From Rubrivivax sp. (GTDB lineage: Bacteria > Pseudomonadota > Gammaproteobacteria > Burkholderiales > Burkholderiaceae_C): 53,368 bases of DNA. The stretch lies in assembly GCA_030680415.1 (NCBI GenBank), contig JAUXVE010000061.1:1-53368 (forward strand). The letters are read 5' to 3'. Made by a program: the position numbers and the translations under genes. Of this stretch, positions 18,249 through 26,386 are shown in pieces; the first letter of the stretch is position 1; each line of letters begins with the position of its first letter. Under the pieces are notes generated by a model that saw only the letters and a list, made by a program, of their open reading frames with translations, was not told where the DNA came from and did no database searches.

Positions 18249-19640
18249 TTGCCCGTCAGCCCGCGAGCCACGCTCGCCGACAGCGCGCGGCACATCACAC
18301 CGCTGGCCTGGCCGGTATTCGTGGGGCAGATCTCGGTGCTGGCCTTCGGCACCATCGACACGCTGCTGGTGGCGCGCGCCTCGGCCGCCGACCTGGCCGC
18401 GCTGGCCGTCGGCGCGGCGGCCTACATCACCATCTTCATCGGCTTCATGGGCGTCGTGCTGGCTCTGTCGCCCATCGTCGGCCAGCTCCACGGTGCCGGC
18501 CGCGCCGCCGCTGCCGGCCGGCAGGTGCACCAGGCGGTGTGGGTGGCGGCGGCGCTGTCGCTGCTGGGCAGCACGCTGCTGGCGTTTCCGGCGCCCTTCC
18601 TGGCGCTGGCCCAGGCCGGGCCGGAGGTGGCGGGCAAGGTGCGCGGCTACCTGCTCGCGCTGGCCTTTTCGTTGCCGGCGTCGCTGATGTTCACCGTCTA
18701 CCGCGGCTTCAACACCGCGGTATCGCGGCCCAAGGCGGTGATGGCGCTGCAGCTCGGTGGCCTGGCCTTGAAGGCCCCGCTGTCCGCGGCGCTGGTGTTC
18801 GGGGTGCCGGCGCTCGGGCTGCCCGCGCTGGGCGTGACCGGCTGCGGCATCGCCACCGCCATCGCCATGTGGTCGCAGCTGCTGGCCGCCTTGTGGCTGG
18901 TGCGGCGCGACCCCTTCTACACGCCTTTCGCGCTCACCGGCCGCGGCCTCGACCGCCCCGACCGCAGCGCGCTGCATGCCCACCTCAAACTGGGGCTGCC
19001 GATGGGTGCGGCGATCCTGATCGAGGTCACGGGCTTCAGCTCGATGGCGCTGTTCATCTCGCGCCTGGGCACGACGCCGGTGGCCGGCCACCAGATCGCG
19101 GCCAACCTGGTGTCGTTGCTGTTCATGGTGCCGCTGGCGCTGGCCAATGCCACCATGACGCTGGCGGCACAGCGCATCGGCGCCGGCGCCACCGAGGCGG
19201 CACGCCGCCTGTCCTGGCACGGTTTCGTCATCGGCTGCGGTGTGGCCGCCGTGCTGGGGTTGGCGGTGCTGCTGGCGCGCACGCCGATCGTCGGTCTGTA
19301 TACGCGGGACGCAGCGATCATCGCCGCGGCCCTGCCGCTGCTGGCCTGGGTGGCGGTGTTCCACATTGCCGATGCCGCGCAGACCATCGCCGCCTTCGTG
19401 CTGCGCGCCTACAAGGTCACGGCCATCCCGGTGCTGATCTTCGTCGCCGCGCTGTGGGGCGTGGGCATGGGTGGCGGCTACATGCTGGCCTTCAACGTCG
19501 GCGGCGGCGTGCCGGCGGCGCTGCGCGGAGCGCCCGGTTTCTGGTTTGCGTCGACGCTGGGCCTGGTGCTCGCCGGGCTGCTGCTCACCGGTCTGATGGC
19601 CTGGGTGTTCCGCCAGCAGGAGCAGCGGCCCGCGGCCTGA
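18249..19640 (+). CDS. MATE-family multidrug/toxin efflux protein
   Basis: A protein of about 463 residues with roughly twelve hydrophobic helices. It has typical MATE segments such as 'LAWPVFVGQISVLAFGTIDT', 'GLPMGAAILIEVTGFSSMAL' and 'FHIADAAQTIAAFVLRAYK'. Such proteins export cationic drugs or metabolites using a sodium or proton gradient. No ATG precedes the first helix in a suitable place. TTG at 18249 (GGGA just upstream) or TTG at 18213 (overlapping the preceding stop as TTGA) are the candidate starts. It ends 20 bases from the convergent sensor kinase gene. The substrate cannot be read from sequence. Confidence 0.88.
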   Translation: MPVSPRATLADSARHITPLAWPVFVGQISVLAFGTIDTLLVARASAADLAALAVGAAAYITIFIGFMGVVLALSPIVGQLHGAGRAAAAGRQVHQAVWVAAALSLLGSTLLAFPAPFLALAQAGPEVAGKVRGYLLALAFSLPASLMFTVYRGFNTAVSRPKAVMALQLGGLALKAPLSAALVFGVPALGLPALGVTGCGIATAIAMWSQLLAALWLVRRDPFYTPFALTGRGLDRPDRSALHAHLKLGLPMGAAILIEVTGFSSMALFISRLGTTPVAGHQIAANLVSLLFMVPLALANATMTLAAQRIGAGATEAARRLSWHGFVIGCGVAAVLGLAVLLARTPIVGLYTRDAAIIAAALPLLAWVAVFHIADAAQTIAAFVLRAYKVTAIPVLIFVAALWGVGMGGGYMLAFNVGGGVPAALRGAPGFWFASTLGLVLAGLLLTGLMAWVFRQQEQRPAA

Positions 19641-19660
19641 GCCAGCGCCGGCGCCTGTGG

Positions 19661-20986
19661 TCACGCCGCCGGCAGCTCCAGCACGAAGCAGCTGCCGCCG
19701 CCTGCGCGAGGCTCGCAGCGCACGCGGCCGCCGTGGCGTTCGGCGATCTGGCGCACCAGCGACAGGCCCAGCCCCACCCCGCCCTCGCGTTCGGCATGGC
19801 CGGGCAGGCGGAAGAAGGCCTCGAAGATGCGCTCGCGGTAGGCCTCGGGTACACCCGGGCCGCGGTCGCAGACGCGCAGTTCGACGCGCCCGTCGGGCCC
19901 CGGCAGGCGCGTGGCGCAGGCCTCGACCTCGGCGCCACCATAGCGGCGCGCGTTTTCCAGCAGGTTGCGCACGGCACGGCGCAGCAGCCGCTCGTCGCCC
20001 CGCACCTGCACGTCGTCGCCCAGGGCCGTGGCACCCACGCGCGCGGCCTCCTCGGCCGCCACCGCCAGCAGCGACACGGGCTCGCGCACGTCCAGCGCAG
20101 CCGCGGCGTCGAGGCGGCTGGTCAGCAGCACCTCCCCGACCAGCGCGTCGAGTTCGGCGATGTCGGTGTCGATCTCCTTGCGCAAGGCCGCGCGTTGCGC
20201 CGGCGGCGCCTCTTCGATCATCGCCAGCGCCATCTTCAGTCGCGCCAGCGGCGAGCGCAGTTCGTGGCTGGCGTTGGCCAGCAGGCTCTGGTGCGAGCGC
20301 AGCAGCGCCTCGATGCGCGCGGCGGCGCGGTTGAAGCTGGCCCCCAGGGCCGCCACCTCGTCACGCCCGTCCTCGGCCACGCGCTGATGCAGCGCACCGG
20401 CGCCAAAGGACTCGACGCCCTGCTTCAAGGCCTCGAGACGGCGTGTCAGCCGTCGCACGACGGGCCAGACGCCGCCGGCCACGGCCAGGAACAGGCCGGC
20501 GAGCAGCGCCGCCAGGCCGGCGCCGTCGGGCCAGCCGCGCGGCTGCGGCCAGCGCTGATTCAGCCCCGGCCGGGGCGTCCCGGGGGGGCCGCGCCAGGCA
20601 CCCAGCCGCGGCACCCACAGCGTGCGCCCGTCGTCGAGCCTGATCGAGCGCAGCCGCGGCTCCATCTCCGGCCGGTCGAGACTGCGCCGCAGGAATGACT
20701 CGGTGGCGGCGATGCGCCGCCCGCTGGCGTCGTCCAGCGCCATCGGCAGGCGCAGCCGCTGCGCCCAGTCGCGCAGCGCCTGCTCCTGTTCGGCTGGCGC
20801 CGCGGCGGCCGGCGGCAGCTCGCGCTGCAGCAGTTCGGCCCAGGCCTCGACACGCTCGCGCGCGGCGCTCTCGGCCTGTGCACGCTGCTCGCCGAGCTGG
20901 TGCTGCATCAGCCCGCCGGCGACCAGCGCAAACAGCGCCAGCGCCGCCACCACGGTGACATAGATGCGCAGGTACAGCGAACGCAT
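19661..20986 (-). CDS. Sensor histidine kinase (OmpR/EnvZ-type partner)
   Basis: A protein of about 441 residues. Transmembrane helix 1 spans about 8-28 and helix 2 about 157-177, enclosing a periplasmic sensor region. Then come a HAMP linker and an H-box with His241 in 'NASHELRSPLARLKMAL'. The catalytic domain has the N-box 'NLLENARRYGG', 'DRGPGVPE' and 'GVGLGLSLVRQIAERHGG'. It phosphorylates the regulator encoded upstream, with starts and stops 25-90 bases apart depending on the start used. A GTG at 21049 would add 21 residues. With a Spy-like protein at the head of the run, envelope stress is the probable stimulus. Confidence 0.93.
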   Translation of the reverse strand: MRSLYLRIYVTVVAALALFALVAGGLMQHQLGEQRAQAESAARERVEAWAELLQRELPPAAAAPAEQEQALRDWAQRLRLPMALDDASGRRIAATESFLRRSLDRPEMEPRLRSIRLDDGRTLWVPRLGAWRGPPGTPRPGLNQRWPQPRGWPDGAGLAALLAGLFLAVAGGVWPVVRRLTRRLEALKQGVESFGAGALHQRVAEDGRDEVAALGASFNRAAARIEALLRSHQSLLANASHELRSPLARLKMALAMIEEAPPAQRAALRKEIDTDIAELDALVGEVLLTSRLDAAAALDVREPVSLLAVAAEEAARVGATALGDDVQVRGDERLLRRAVRNLLENARRYGGAEVEACATRLPGPDGRVELRVCDRGPGVPEAYRERIFEAFFRLPGHAEREGGVGLGLSLVRQIAERHGGRVRCEPRAGGGSCFVLELPAA

Positions 20987-21073
20987 GGCCTCAGCGCCCG
21001 GCGGACCGCCACCATGGCCCGGACCAACCGCCCCGGCCGTCGTCATCACCTTGGCCCCGGTCGAGCACGTGCA

Positions 21074-21775
21074 CTACTCGGCGTCCTGCTTCCTGGCGAA
21101 CAGGTAGCCGATGCCACGCACCGTCAGCACCCGCCGCGGCGACTTGGGGTCGTCCTCGATGACGGCGCGGATGCGTGAGACGTGGACGTCGATGCTGCGG
21201 TCGAAGGCCTCCAGCGGGTGACCCTTGAGCGCGTCCATGATCTGGCCGCGCGACAGCACGCGCCCGGGGCTGCGCGCCAGCACCGTGAGCAGTTCGAACT
21301 GGTGGTTGGTGAGGTCGCAGGCCCGGCCGTCGAGCCGCGCCTGCCGCGCGCCGAGGTCGACCTCCAGGCGGCCGAAGACCAGCACCTCGTCGTCGGCGCC
21401 GTCGGGCGCGGCGCGACGCAGCAGTGCCTTCACGCGCGCCAGCAGCTCGCGCGGCTCGAACGGCTTGCCCAGGTAGTCGTCGGCGCCGAGCTCCAGGCCC
21501 ACGATGCGGTCGGTGGGCTCGCCGCGGGCGGTGAGCATGAGCAGCGGCAGTCGCCGCGTGCGCGGCTGGCTGCGCAACTCGCGCGTGAAGTCCAGGCCGT
21601 CGCCGTCGGGCAGCATGAGGTCCAGCACCAGCGCGTCGTAGCTCTCCTGCCTGAGCCGGTCGCGGCCGGCGGCCAGCGAGCCGGCGGTGTCGACCTCGAA
21701 GCCGTTGTGGCGCAGGTAGCCGCCCACCATGTCGGTGAGTCGCAGGTCGTCGTCGATCAGCAGCAGGCGACTCAT
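21074..21775 (-). CDS. OmpR-family response regulator
   Basis: A 233-residue regulator. The receiver domain has the acidic pair Asp8-Asp9, phosphoacceptor Asp52 ('LVLDLMLPDGDG'), Thr82 and Lys104. The winged-helix DNA-binding domain carries 'LTNHQFELLTVLARSPGRVL' and ends with 'RVLTVRGIGYLFAR', typical of OmpR/PhoB. It is the cognate regulator of the kinase downstream. Its likely targets include the Spy-like gene 130 bases upstream on the same strand. Confidence 0.95.
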   Translation of the reverse strand: MSRLLLIDDDLRLTDMVGGYLRHNGFEVDTAGSLAAGRDRLRQESYDALVLDLMLPDGDGLDFTRELRSQPRTRRLPLLMLTARGEPTDRIVGLELGADDYLGKPFEPRELLARVKALLRRAAPDGADDEVLVFGRLEVDLGARQARLDGRACDLTNHQFELLTVLARSPGRVLSRGQIMDALKGHPLEAFDRSIDVHVSRIRAVIEDDPKSPRRVLTVRGIGYLFARKQDAE

Positions 21776-21816
21776 CGCGTCCAGGGTCCCATCAGATACC
21801 TTCCCGGCAGCAGTAT

Positions 21817-21866
21817 GCCCCGGACCTTGCGGTCCGGGGCCGAGAAGACCGCCGCCCCTTGCACCA
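21817..21866 (-). terminator. Two hairpins between the Spy-like gene and the response regulator
   Basis: A perfect 10-base-pair stem with a TTGC loop lies at 21817-21840 (GCCCCGGACC paired with GGTCCGGGGC). A second stem, GCCGCCC with GGGCGGC, follows about 12 bases later. There is no T-tract on the minus strand, so this could be a factor-dependent terminator, an attenuator lowering expression of the regulator relative to the Spy-like gene, or an mRNA stabiliser. Confidence 0.5.
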
Positions 21867-21904
21867 GGGCGGCAGCCGGCACAGCGCCGTCGGGGCCGAC
21901 CCGC

Positions 21905-22492
21905 TCAGCGCGTCGGCTTGGCGGCAGAGCCACGCTCGGCGCGATGGCGCTCCATCCTGGCGCGGCGCTCGGCCATACGATCGGCAATGGCCTTGCGCTG
22001 CTCCGGCGTGAGCACGCCGCTGACGTCGATCATGGCCTGCAGGGTGCGCTTGCTGGCCAGGTCGTGCTGGGCCAGCATCTGCTGGCGCAACGCCTCTGCG
22101 GCATTGGCGTCGACGGCAGGCTGCGCGAACAGCGCCTGGCCCTGTTCGCGCAACTGGCGGCCGGCTTCGCGTTGCGCCTTCAGGTCGGCCCGCGCTGATT
22201 CCATGATCTGCCTGATCTGTGCGCGCTGCTCGGCGCTGGCACCGATGCTGTCGAACAGACGTTCCACTTGCCGCGGATGGGCCATGGCCATGCCGCCGAT
22301 GCCGCCCATGCCACCAAGGCCGGCCATCGCCGTCATGGCACCGTGGCTGCCTGGGCCGCCGTGAGGCGCGGCCATGGCCGTTTGCATCAGGCCGCCCGCC
22401 AGGGCGAGCACAGCCGTGGCGATCAGCAGCCGCAGCGGATGTCGGCCGGAGGCTCGCGGTTGGCGAGTGGCGTGGGGTGTCGAGCGTTGCAT
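21905..22492 (-). CDS. Spy/CpxP-like periplasmic protein (LTXXQ motif)
   Basis: A 195-residue exported protein. The ATG at 22492 has an AGGAG site seven bases upstream. A signal peptide ending near 'MQTAMA' is followed by a glycine/methionine/histidine-rich stretch and a helical domain. The 'GVLTPEQRKAIADRMAER' segment is the LTXXQ motif of the Spy/CpxP family: periplasmic ATP-independent chaperones or stress modulators. It lies directly upstream of a two-component pair in the same orientation, as cpxP lies next to cpxRA, so feedback control of the kinase is plausible. The Met/His-rich linker might bind metal. Confidence 0.82.
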   Translation of the reverse strand: MQRSTPHATRQPRASGRHPLRLLIATAVLALAGGLMQTAMAAPHGGPGSHGAMTAMAGLGGMGGIGGMAMAHPRQVERLFDSIGASAEQRAQIRQIMESARADLKAQREAGRQLREQGQALFAQPAVDANAAEALRQQMLAQHDLASKRTLQAMIDVSGVLTPEQRKAIADRMAERRARMERHRAERGSAAKPTR

Positions 22493-22576
22493 CACATCTC
22501 CTGGTGGGTTCACGATGGGACGGATGTTGGGCGTCGGCCGTAACGGTGATGTGGGCCCCAGGTAAAGAACTGTGTG

Positions 22577-23515
22577 TCAGCGCGCTGCGGTTTCCACGCG
22601 CACCAGGCGCCGCTGCAGCGCAAAGCTGGGGTGGGCGCTGCGCAGGTCCAGGCGCAGCAGGAGACCGCTGGCGCGGTCGACGACGATCGCGCCGTCGACC
22701 CGCGTGTAGGCCTCGCCTAGCTGGGCGTCGCCGAAGAGTTCGATCACCGCGGCGTCGAAGCGGTGCTCTGCCACGGTCTGCGGGCCCACAGCCATCACCT
22801 GGCCACGCAGGCGGGCACGCGCCAGCGGGTCGCCGGCCACGCCCATGTCGCCGGCCACCACCTGCCCCAGCACCAGTTCACCGCGCAACAGGCGTTGCCA
22901 CTGCAAGGCGCCGTCGGGCGCTTCGAGCACGTTGCCGGCGCGATCCTGCAGCCACGGGCCACTGGCCGCGGACTCCAACTCGAACACCATCTCGCCGCGG
23001 CGCAGCGCGATCACGCGCAGGGCCCAGGGCGTGGCGGGCAGCCGAGGTGAGGCACGGTCCTCGTACACCAGGCGGTCGCCCACGGCCACCGGCAGGCGGG
23101 CCGCAGCCGCAGCGGGCAGCTCCGCGGCCGGTGCCGGGCAGCCCCGGGCTTGCGACGCCGTGCGCAGCGCTTCGTAGCGGCCCTTCAGGCGCGCCAGGTC
23201 GGCCGCTTCCAGCCCGGCGGGCCGCATCGCCAGCAAAGCCGGCCAGAAGACGGTCACGCCCACGCCCAGCGCCAGGATGTTGTTGCCCGCGCGTTCATCC
23301 ACCGCGTAGGCGACATCGGCCGCGCGTTGCTGCACGGCGTCGAGTTCGTCATCGATGCGGCTGCACGTCCACCCGGCGAAGTCTGCAGGGTTGGCCGGCT
23401 CAGGGCGCACATCCACTGCACGCGTCGCGCAGCCGCCAAGCAAGGCCGCGGCCAGCAAGGCGGTCGCGAGCGGACGAAGGATCTGCACGGCGGTGGGCAT
23501 CTGCGCTCGAATCAT
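22577..23515 (-). CDS. Hypothetical outer-membrane-type lipoprotein
   Basis: A protein of about 312 residues. The N-terminal hydrophobic run ends in the lipobox L-G-G-C, so it is a predicted lipoprotein. The mature part starts with a helical segment rich in Cys, Asp and Arg ('WTCSRIDDELDAVQQRAADV') and a possible membrane-associated stretch ('NNILALGVGVTVFWPALLAM'). A beta-rich C-terminal half follows, with no domain I recognise. Two ATGs, at 23515 and 23500, are possible starts, and neither has a strong ribosome site. It is transcribed towards the Spy-like gene, with about 85 bases between them. Confidence 0.7.
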   Translation of the reverse strand: MIRAQMPTAVQILRPLATALLAAALLGGCATRAVDVRPEPANPADFAGWTCSRIDDELDAVQQRAADVAYAVDERAGNNILALGVGVTVFWPALLAMRPAGLEAADLARLKGRYEALRTASQARGCPAPAAELPAAAAARLPVAVGDRLVYEDRASPRLPATPWALRVIALRRGEMVFELESAASGPWLQDRAGNVLEAPDGALQWQRLLRGELVLGQVVAGDMGVAGDPLARARLRGQVMAVGPQTVAEHRFDAAVIELFGDAQLGEAYTRVDGAIVVDRASGLLLRLDLRSAHPSFALQRRLVRVETAAR

Positions 23516-23599
23516 GCGGCGTGCATTGTGCGCGAGTGGCGCCGTGCGGCAAGGAGCCATGGCTGCACGACGCCGCCGCGGCCGGCGTCCAGACGCATG

Positions 23600-23796
23600 C
23601 CCCAATGCATGCCGGCCACGCCGGCCAGGAACGATGTATACTGCGCGCCGTAGATATGCACAAGACCGTCTTTCTGTAGGTCATCTCTGTTTCAGCCGGT
23701 TTACCCGGCAGTTTCGGTCGAATCTCCAATCGGTGATTTTCTTGGCGTCTCTGCACTGCGTCGGCATGTGCTGCGCATCACTTGAAAGGAATAGAT
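23600..23796 (+). promoter_or_regulatory. Promoter and long leader of the cold-shock gene
   Basis: A TATACT hexamer at 23637-23642 is a good -10 element, although no strong -35 is visible. If used, it gives an mRNA leader of about 150 bases before the ATG at 23797. This region is AT-richer than its surroundings and ends in an AAAGGA ribosome site at 23785-23790. Long structured leaders are typical of cspA-type genes, where they respond to temperature. This is inference; the folding was not computed. Confidence 0.4.
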
Positions 23797-24009
23797 ATGA
23801 CAACCGAAACCGGTACCGTGAAGTGGTTCAACGAAGGCAAGGGCTTCGGCTTCATCACGCCTGACAGCGGCGGCAAGGACCTCTTCGCCCACTTCAGCCA
23901 GATCCAGGGCAGCGGCTTCAAGACCCTGGCCGAAAGCCAGCGCGTCGAATTTGAAGTGACGCAGGGCCAGAAGGGCCCGCAAGCGTCGAACATTCGCGCT
24001 GCCAGCTGA
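23797..24009 (+). CDS. Cold-shock protein (CspA family)
   Basis: A 70-residue single cold-shock domain. RNP1 'GKGFGFI' and RNP2 'DLFAHFS' are both present after the family start '[12 protein letters not shown]'. Such proteins bind single-stranded RNA and DNA and melt secondary structure at low temperature or during growth transitions. The ATG at 23797 was chosen over an in-frame ATG 15 bases upstream because it matches the family N-terminus and has AAAGGA at the right distance. A strong terminator follows before a small downstream gene. Confidence 0.97.
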   Translation: MTTETGTVKWFNEGKGFGFITPDSGGKDLFAHFSQIQGSGFKTLAESQRVEFEVTQGQKGPQASNIRAAS

Positions 24010-24020
24010 CCGGCAAACCA

Positions 24021-24074
24021 GTCCCCGCAAGGGGACTGACGAAAAGCCGCGGTTTGCACCGCGGCTTTTTCTTT
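24021..24074 (+). terminator. Rho-independent terminator after the cold-shock gene
   Basis: A stem of AAGCCGCGG (24044-24052) with CCGCGGCTT (24059-24067) is followed by TTTTTCTTT, a classic intrinsic terminator. A smaller hairpin, GTCCCC-GCAA-GGGGAC, precedes it at 24021-24036. Confidence 0.92.
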
Positions 24075-24086
24075 GGGGGTCGGCCG

Positions 24087-24335
24087 ATGAAGAACCTGCA
24101 GGAAGCCACGGAACGGATCTGCGAACTCAAGGGCAACCTCATCGCGCTGGATGCCCTGGTGACCGCGCTGCTGCAGGCCATGCCCGCCGCGGCACGCAGC
24201 GACCTGCTGCGCACCTTTGCCGGCCACGCCGAGGTCGCCAGGACGGTGCTGCTGAACACACCGACCTCGGAGCACACGATCAACGCCTTCGAGCGCGACG
24301 TGAAACGGACCCTCTCGCTGATCGACGGCGCGTAG
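24087..24335 (+). CDS. Small conserved-type hypothetical protein next to the cold-shock gene
   Basis: An 82-residue soluble, helical protein ('LQEATERICELKGNLIALDAL', 'VTALLQAMPAAARSDLLRTF'). The ATG at 24087 lies 13 bases after the terminator T-tract. An earlier in-frame start would fall inside the terminator. I do not recognise a named domain. Codon usage matches the surrounding genes, so it appears to be real. It could be expressed by read-through from the cold-shock promoter. Confidence 0.65.
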   Translation: MKNLQEATERICELKGNLIALDALVTALLQAMPAAARSDLLRTFAGHAEVARTVLLNTPTSEHTINAFERDVKRTLSLIDGA

Positions 24336-24357
24336 GTCTCCAACCGGGGCACCGGCA

Positions 24358-25296
24358 TCACAGCGGCGGCAAGTCGGCCCGTGCGTCGCGCAGCGCGAGC
24401 CGCGCCAGCAGATGATCGACTTCAGCGCGTGCCGCGGCCGTCAGCGCCGCGGCGGGCACGCGCTGCGCAGCGCTGCCGAGCAGGCCGCGCCGCATCAGCA
24501 CATACTTGCGCACGGCCAGGCCGACGCCGGGCTGCTGTTCGTAGCGCAGCAAGGGCAGGTGGGCGTCGAACAGGTCGTGGGCCGCTGCGCGCTGCCCGGC
24601 GCCCGCCAGGCGAACGACGTCGCACAACATGTCCGGAAAGGCGTAGCCGGTGTTCGCACCGTCGGCACCGCGCTCCATCTCGTAGTCGAGGAACAGGCCG
24701 CCGTTGCCGCACAGGATGGCCACGTGGCGCATCGACGCGTCGCGCTCGTAGCCGCGCAGCGTGGAGATCTTCTCCAGGCCCGGCCAGTCTTCGTGCTTGA
24801 GCATGACGCAGGAAGGCAGCTCGGCGACGATGCGCCGGATCACACCCGGGCTCATCTGCACCGAGAACGTCAGCGGGTAGTCCTGCAGCACGAAGGGCAC
24901 ATCGGCACCGATCACCGCCACCGCCTGTCGGTAGTAGCCGACGATCTGGTCGTCGGTGCGCAAGGTGTTGGGCGGCGCGATCATGACCCCCGCCGCACCG
25001 GCCGCCATGACTTCCTGCGTCAATGCCCGCATCGCGGCGAAGCCCGGCGCCGACACGCCGACCACCACCGGCAGCCGTGCCGCGCGCTGGATCATGCGGC
25101 GCGCCACCGCGACACTCTCTTCGTGCCCGAGCTTGGGCGCCTCGCCCAGCTGGCCCAGCACGGTGATGCCGGTGGCGCCGATGTCGAGGTAGAAGTCGGT
25201 CAGGCGGTCGATCGATGCCGTGTCGATGCTGCCGTCGTCGAAGAACGGCGTCGGCGCGATGGGGAAGACGCCGCGGGCGTCGGCGGTCAGCAGCAT
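24358..25296 (-). CDS. Dihydrodipicolinate synthase (DapA)/N-acetylneuraminate lyase family aldolase
   Basis: A 312-residue TIM-barrel class I aldolase. The Schiff-base lysine lies in 'SCVMLKHEDWPG', and the conserved tyrosine in 'FVLQDYPLTFSV'. The N-terminal 'GVFPIAPTPFFDDGSIDTAS' matches the family start. Family members condense or cleave pyruvate-containing substrates. It is not next to lysine biosynthesis genes, and parts of the sequence diverge from true DapA, so a catabolic aldolase or dehydratase role is more likely than lysine synthesis. It diverges from the cyclophilin gene, with about 140 bases between them. Confidence 0.88.
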   Translation of the reverse strand: MLLTADARGVFPIAPTPFFDDGSIDTASIDRLTDFYLDIGATGITVLGQLGEAPKLGHEESVAVARRMIQRAARLPVVVGVSAPGFAAMRALTQEVMAAGAAGVMIAPPNTLRTDDQIVGYYRQAVAVIGADVPFVLQDYPLTFSVQMSPGVIRRIVAELPSCVMLKHEDWPGLEKISTLRGYERDASMRHVAILCGNGGLFLDYEMERGADGANTGYAFPDMLCDVVRLAGAGQRAAAHDLFDAHLPLLRYEQQPGVGLAVRKYVLMRRGLLGSAAQRVPAAALTAAARAEVDHLLARLALRDARADLPPL

Positions 25297-25437
25297 GGCG
25301 GGGCCTGGGTGGCGTGGCACGAAGGTCACGATTCTGGTGCAGGCGGTGCGGGTCTCGACGCGGGCTTGCCGGCAGCTGCGGCAGAATCGCAGCTCCCCTG
25401 CGTCCCCAGGACGAGCACCCTGTTCAGGAAGACAGCC

Positions 25438-26313
25438 TTGCGCTCTACCCACCCGCTCACTGTTTCGTGGCTCCGCCTGCTGCTGGTGGCCTGTCTGTTG
25501 GGGCCGGCTCTGGCACATGCGACGATGGTTCGCCTGTACACCGTGCTCGGGCCGTTGGACATCGAGTTGATGGACTCGGAAGCGCCGGCCACGGTGGCCA
25601 ACTTCCTGGGCTATGTGCGCAGCGGCGCCTACGACAACTCGGTCATCCACCGCAGCGTGCCGGGCTTCATCGTGCAGGGCGGCGGCTACACCTGGGTAGA
25701 AGGTGGGCTCGGCCCCGTCAAGGTTCCAGCCGGGCCGCCGGTGGTCAACGAATTCAGTCCCGCGCGGTCGAACCTGCGCGCCACGGTTGCGATGGCCAAA
25801 CTCGCAGGCAACCCCAACAGCGCTACCACCGAGTGGTTCGTCAACCTGGCGAACAATGCCGCCAACCTGGACAACCAGAATGGCGGCTTCACCGTCTTCG
25901 GCCGCGTCACCGCGCCCGGCATGGCCGTGGTCGATGCCCTCGCGGCACTGCGCCGTGTCAATGCCGGCGGCGCGTACTCGGATCTGCCGATCGTCGGCGA
26001 AATCAGCAACAACACCATCGTGCGCGCCAACGTGGTCCTCGTGACCGCGGCTCGCGTTCTCGACGCGCCGCCGACCGACGCCGACCGCGTCTTCAACTAC
26101 CTCGAAGCCGTCTACGCCGAGTACCTCAAGCCACCGGGAACGGCATCGTCCACCGGTCTCGGCTACTACTACCGCTACTACCCCGCGAGCGACTCCTACG
26201 TCGGCGTCGCCGATGGCGTCGTCTACTACCTGGTGCCCGCGGTCAACAACGACATCAATCGCTACGCCCCGATGGCCGAGGTCTTGCCGGCGGCGCAGCA
26301 AGCAGGGTACTGA
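25438..26313 (+). CDS. Secreted cyclophilin-type peptidyl-prolyl isomerase with an aromatic C-terminal domain
   Basis: A 291-residue exported protein starting at TTG 25438, with AGGAAG six bases upstream and a signal peptide ending at 'GPALAHA'. Residues about 30-200 are a cyclophilin domain: 'MVRLYTVLGPLDIELMDSEA', 'NSVIHRSVPGFIVQGGGYTW' and 'NPNSATTEWFVNLANNA'. After a short linker, the last 75 residues form a separate module: 'RVFNYLEAVYAEYLKPPG', 'GYYYRYYPASDSYVGVADGV' and 'VYYLVPA'. I have seen this tyrosine-rich tail on unrelated secreted proteins of Burkholderiales. It has no function known to me. The isomerase should help fold proteins in the periplasm. Confidence 0.88.
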   Translation: MRSTHPLTVSWLRLLLVACLLGPALAHATMVRLYTVLGPLDIELMDSEAPATVANFLGYVRSGAYDNSVIHRSVPGFIVQGGGYTWVEGGLGPVKVPAGPPVVNEFSPARSNLRATVAMAKLAGNPNSATTEWFVNLANNAANLDNQNGGFTVFGRVTAPGMAVVDALAALRRVNAGGAYSDLPIVGEISNNTIVRANVVLVTAARVLDAPPTDADRVFNYLEAVYAEYLKPPGTASSTGLGYYYRYYPASDSYVGVADGVVYYLVPAVNNDINRYAPMAEVLPAAQQAGY

Positions 26314-26386
26314 GCGCGCTTGCGCGACCGGCTGACGTAGCCATCGAGGCGTCGCCTGTAACGGATCTGCCAGGCTCAGCCAGAAC

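Noticed and set aside
18143..20698. An 851-residue plus-strand open frame
   Set aside because: It overlaps the MATE gene in another phase and the sensor kinase in antisense; the composition is typical of shadows.
24358..25296. Naming the aldolase dapA
   Set aside because: The Schiff-base lysine and tyrosine are present, but the genomic context and divergent segments do not support a role in lysine synthesis, so only the family is given.
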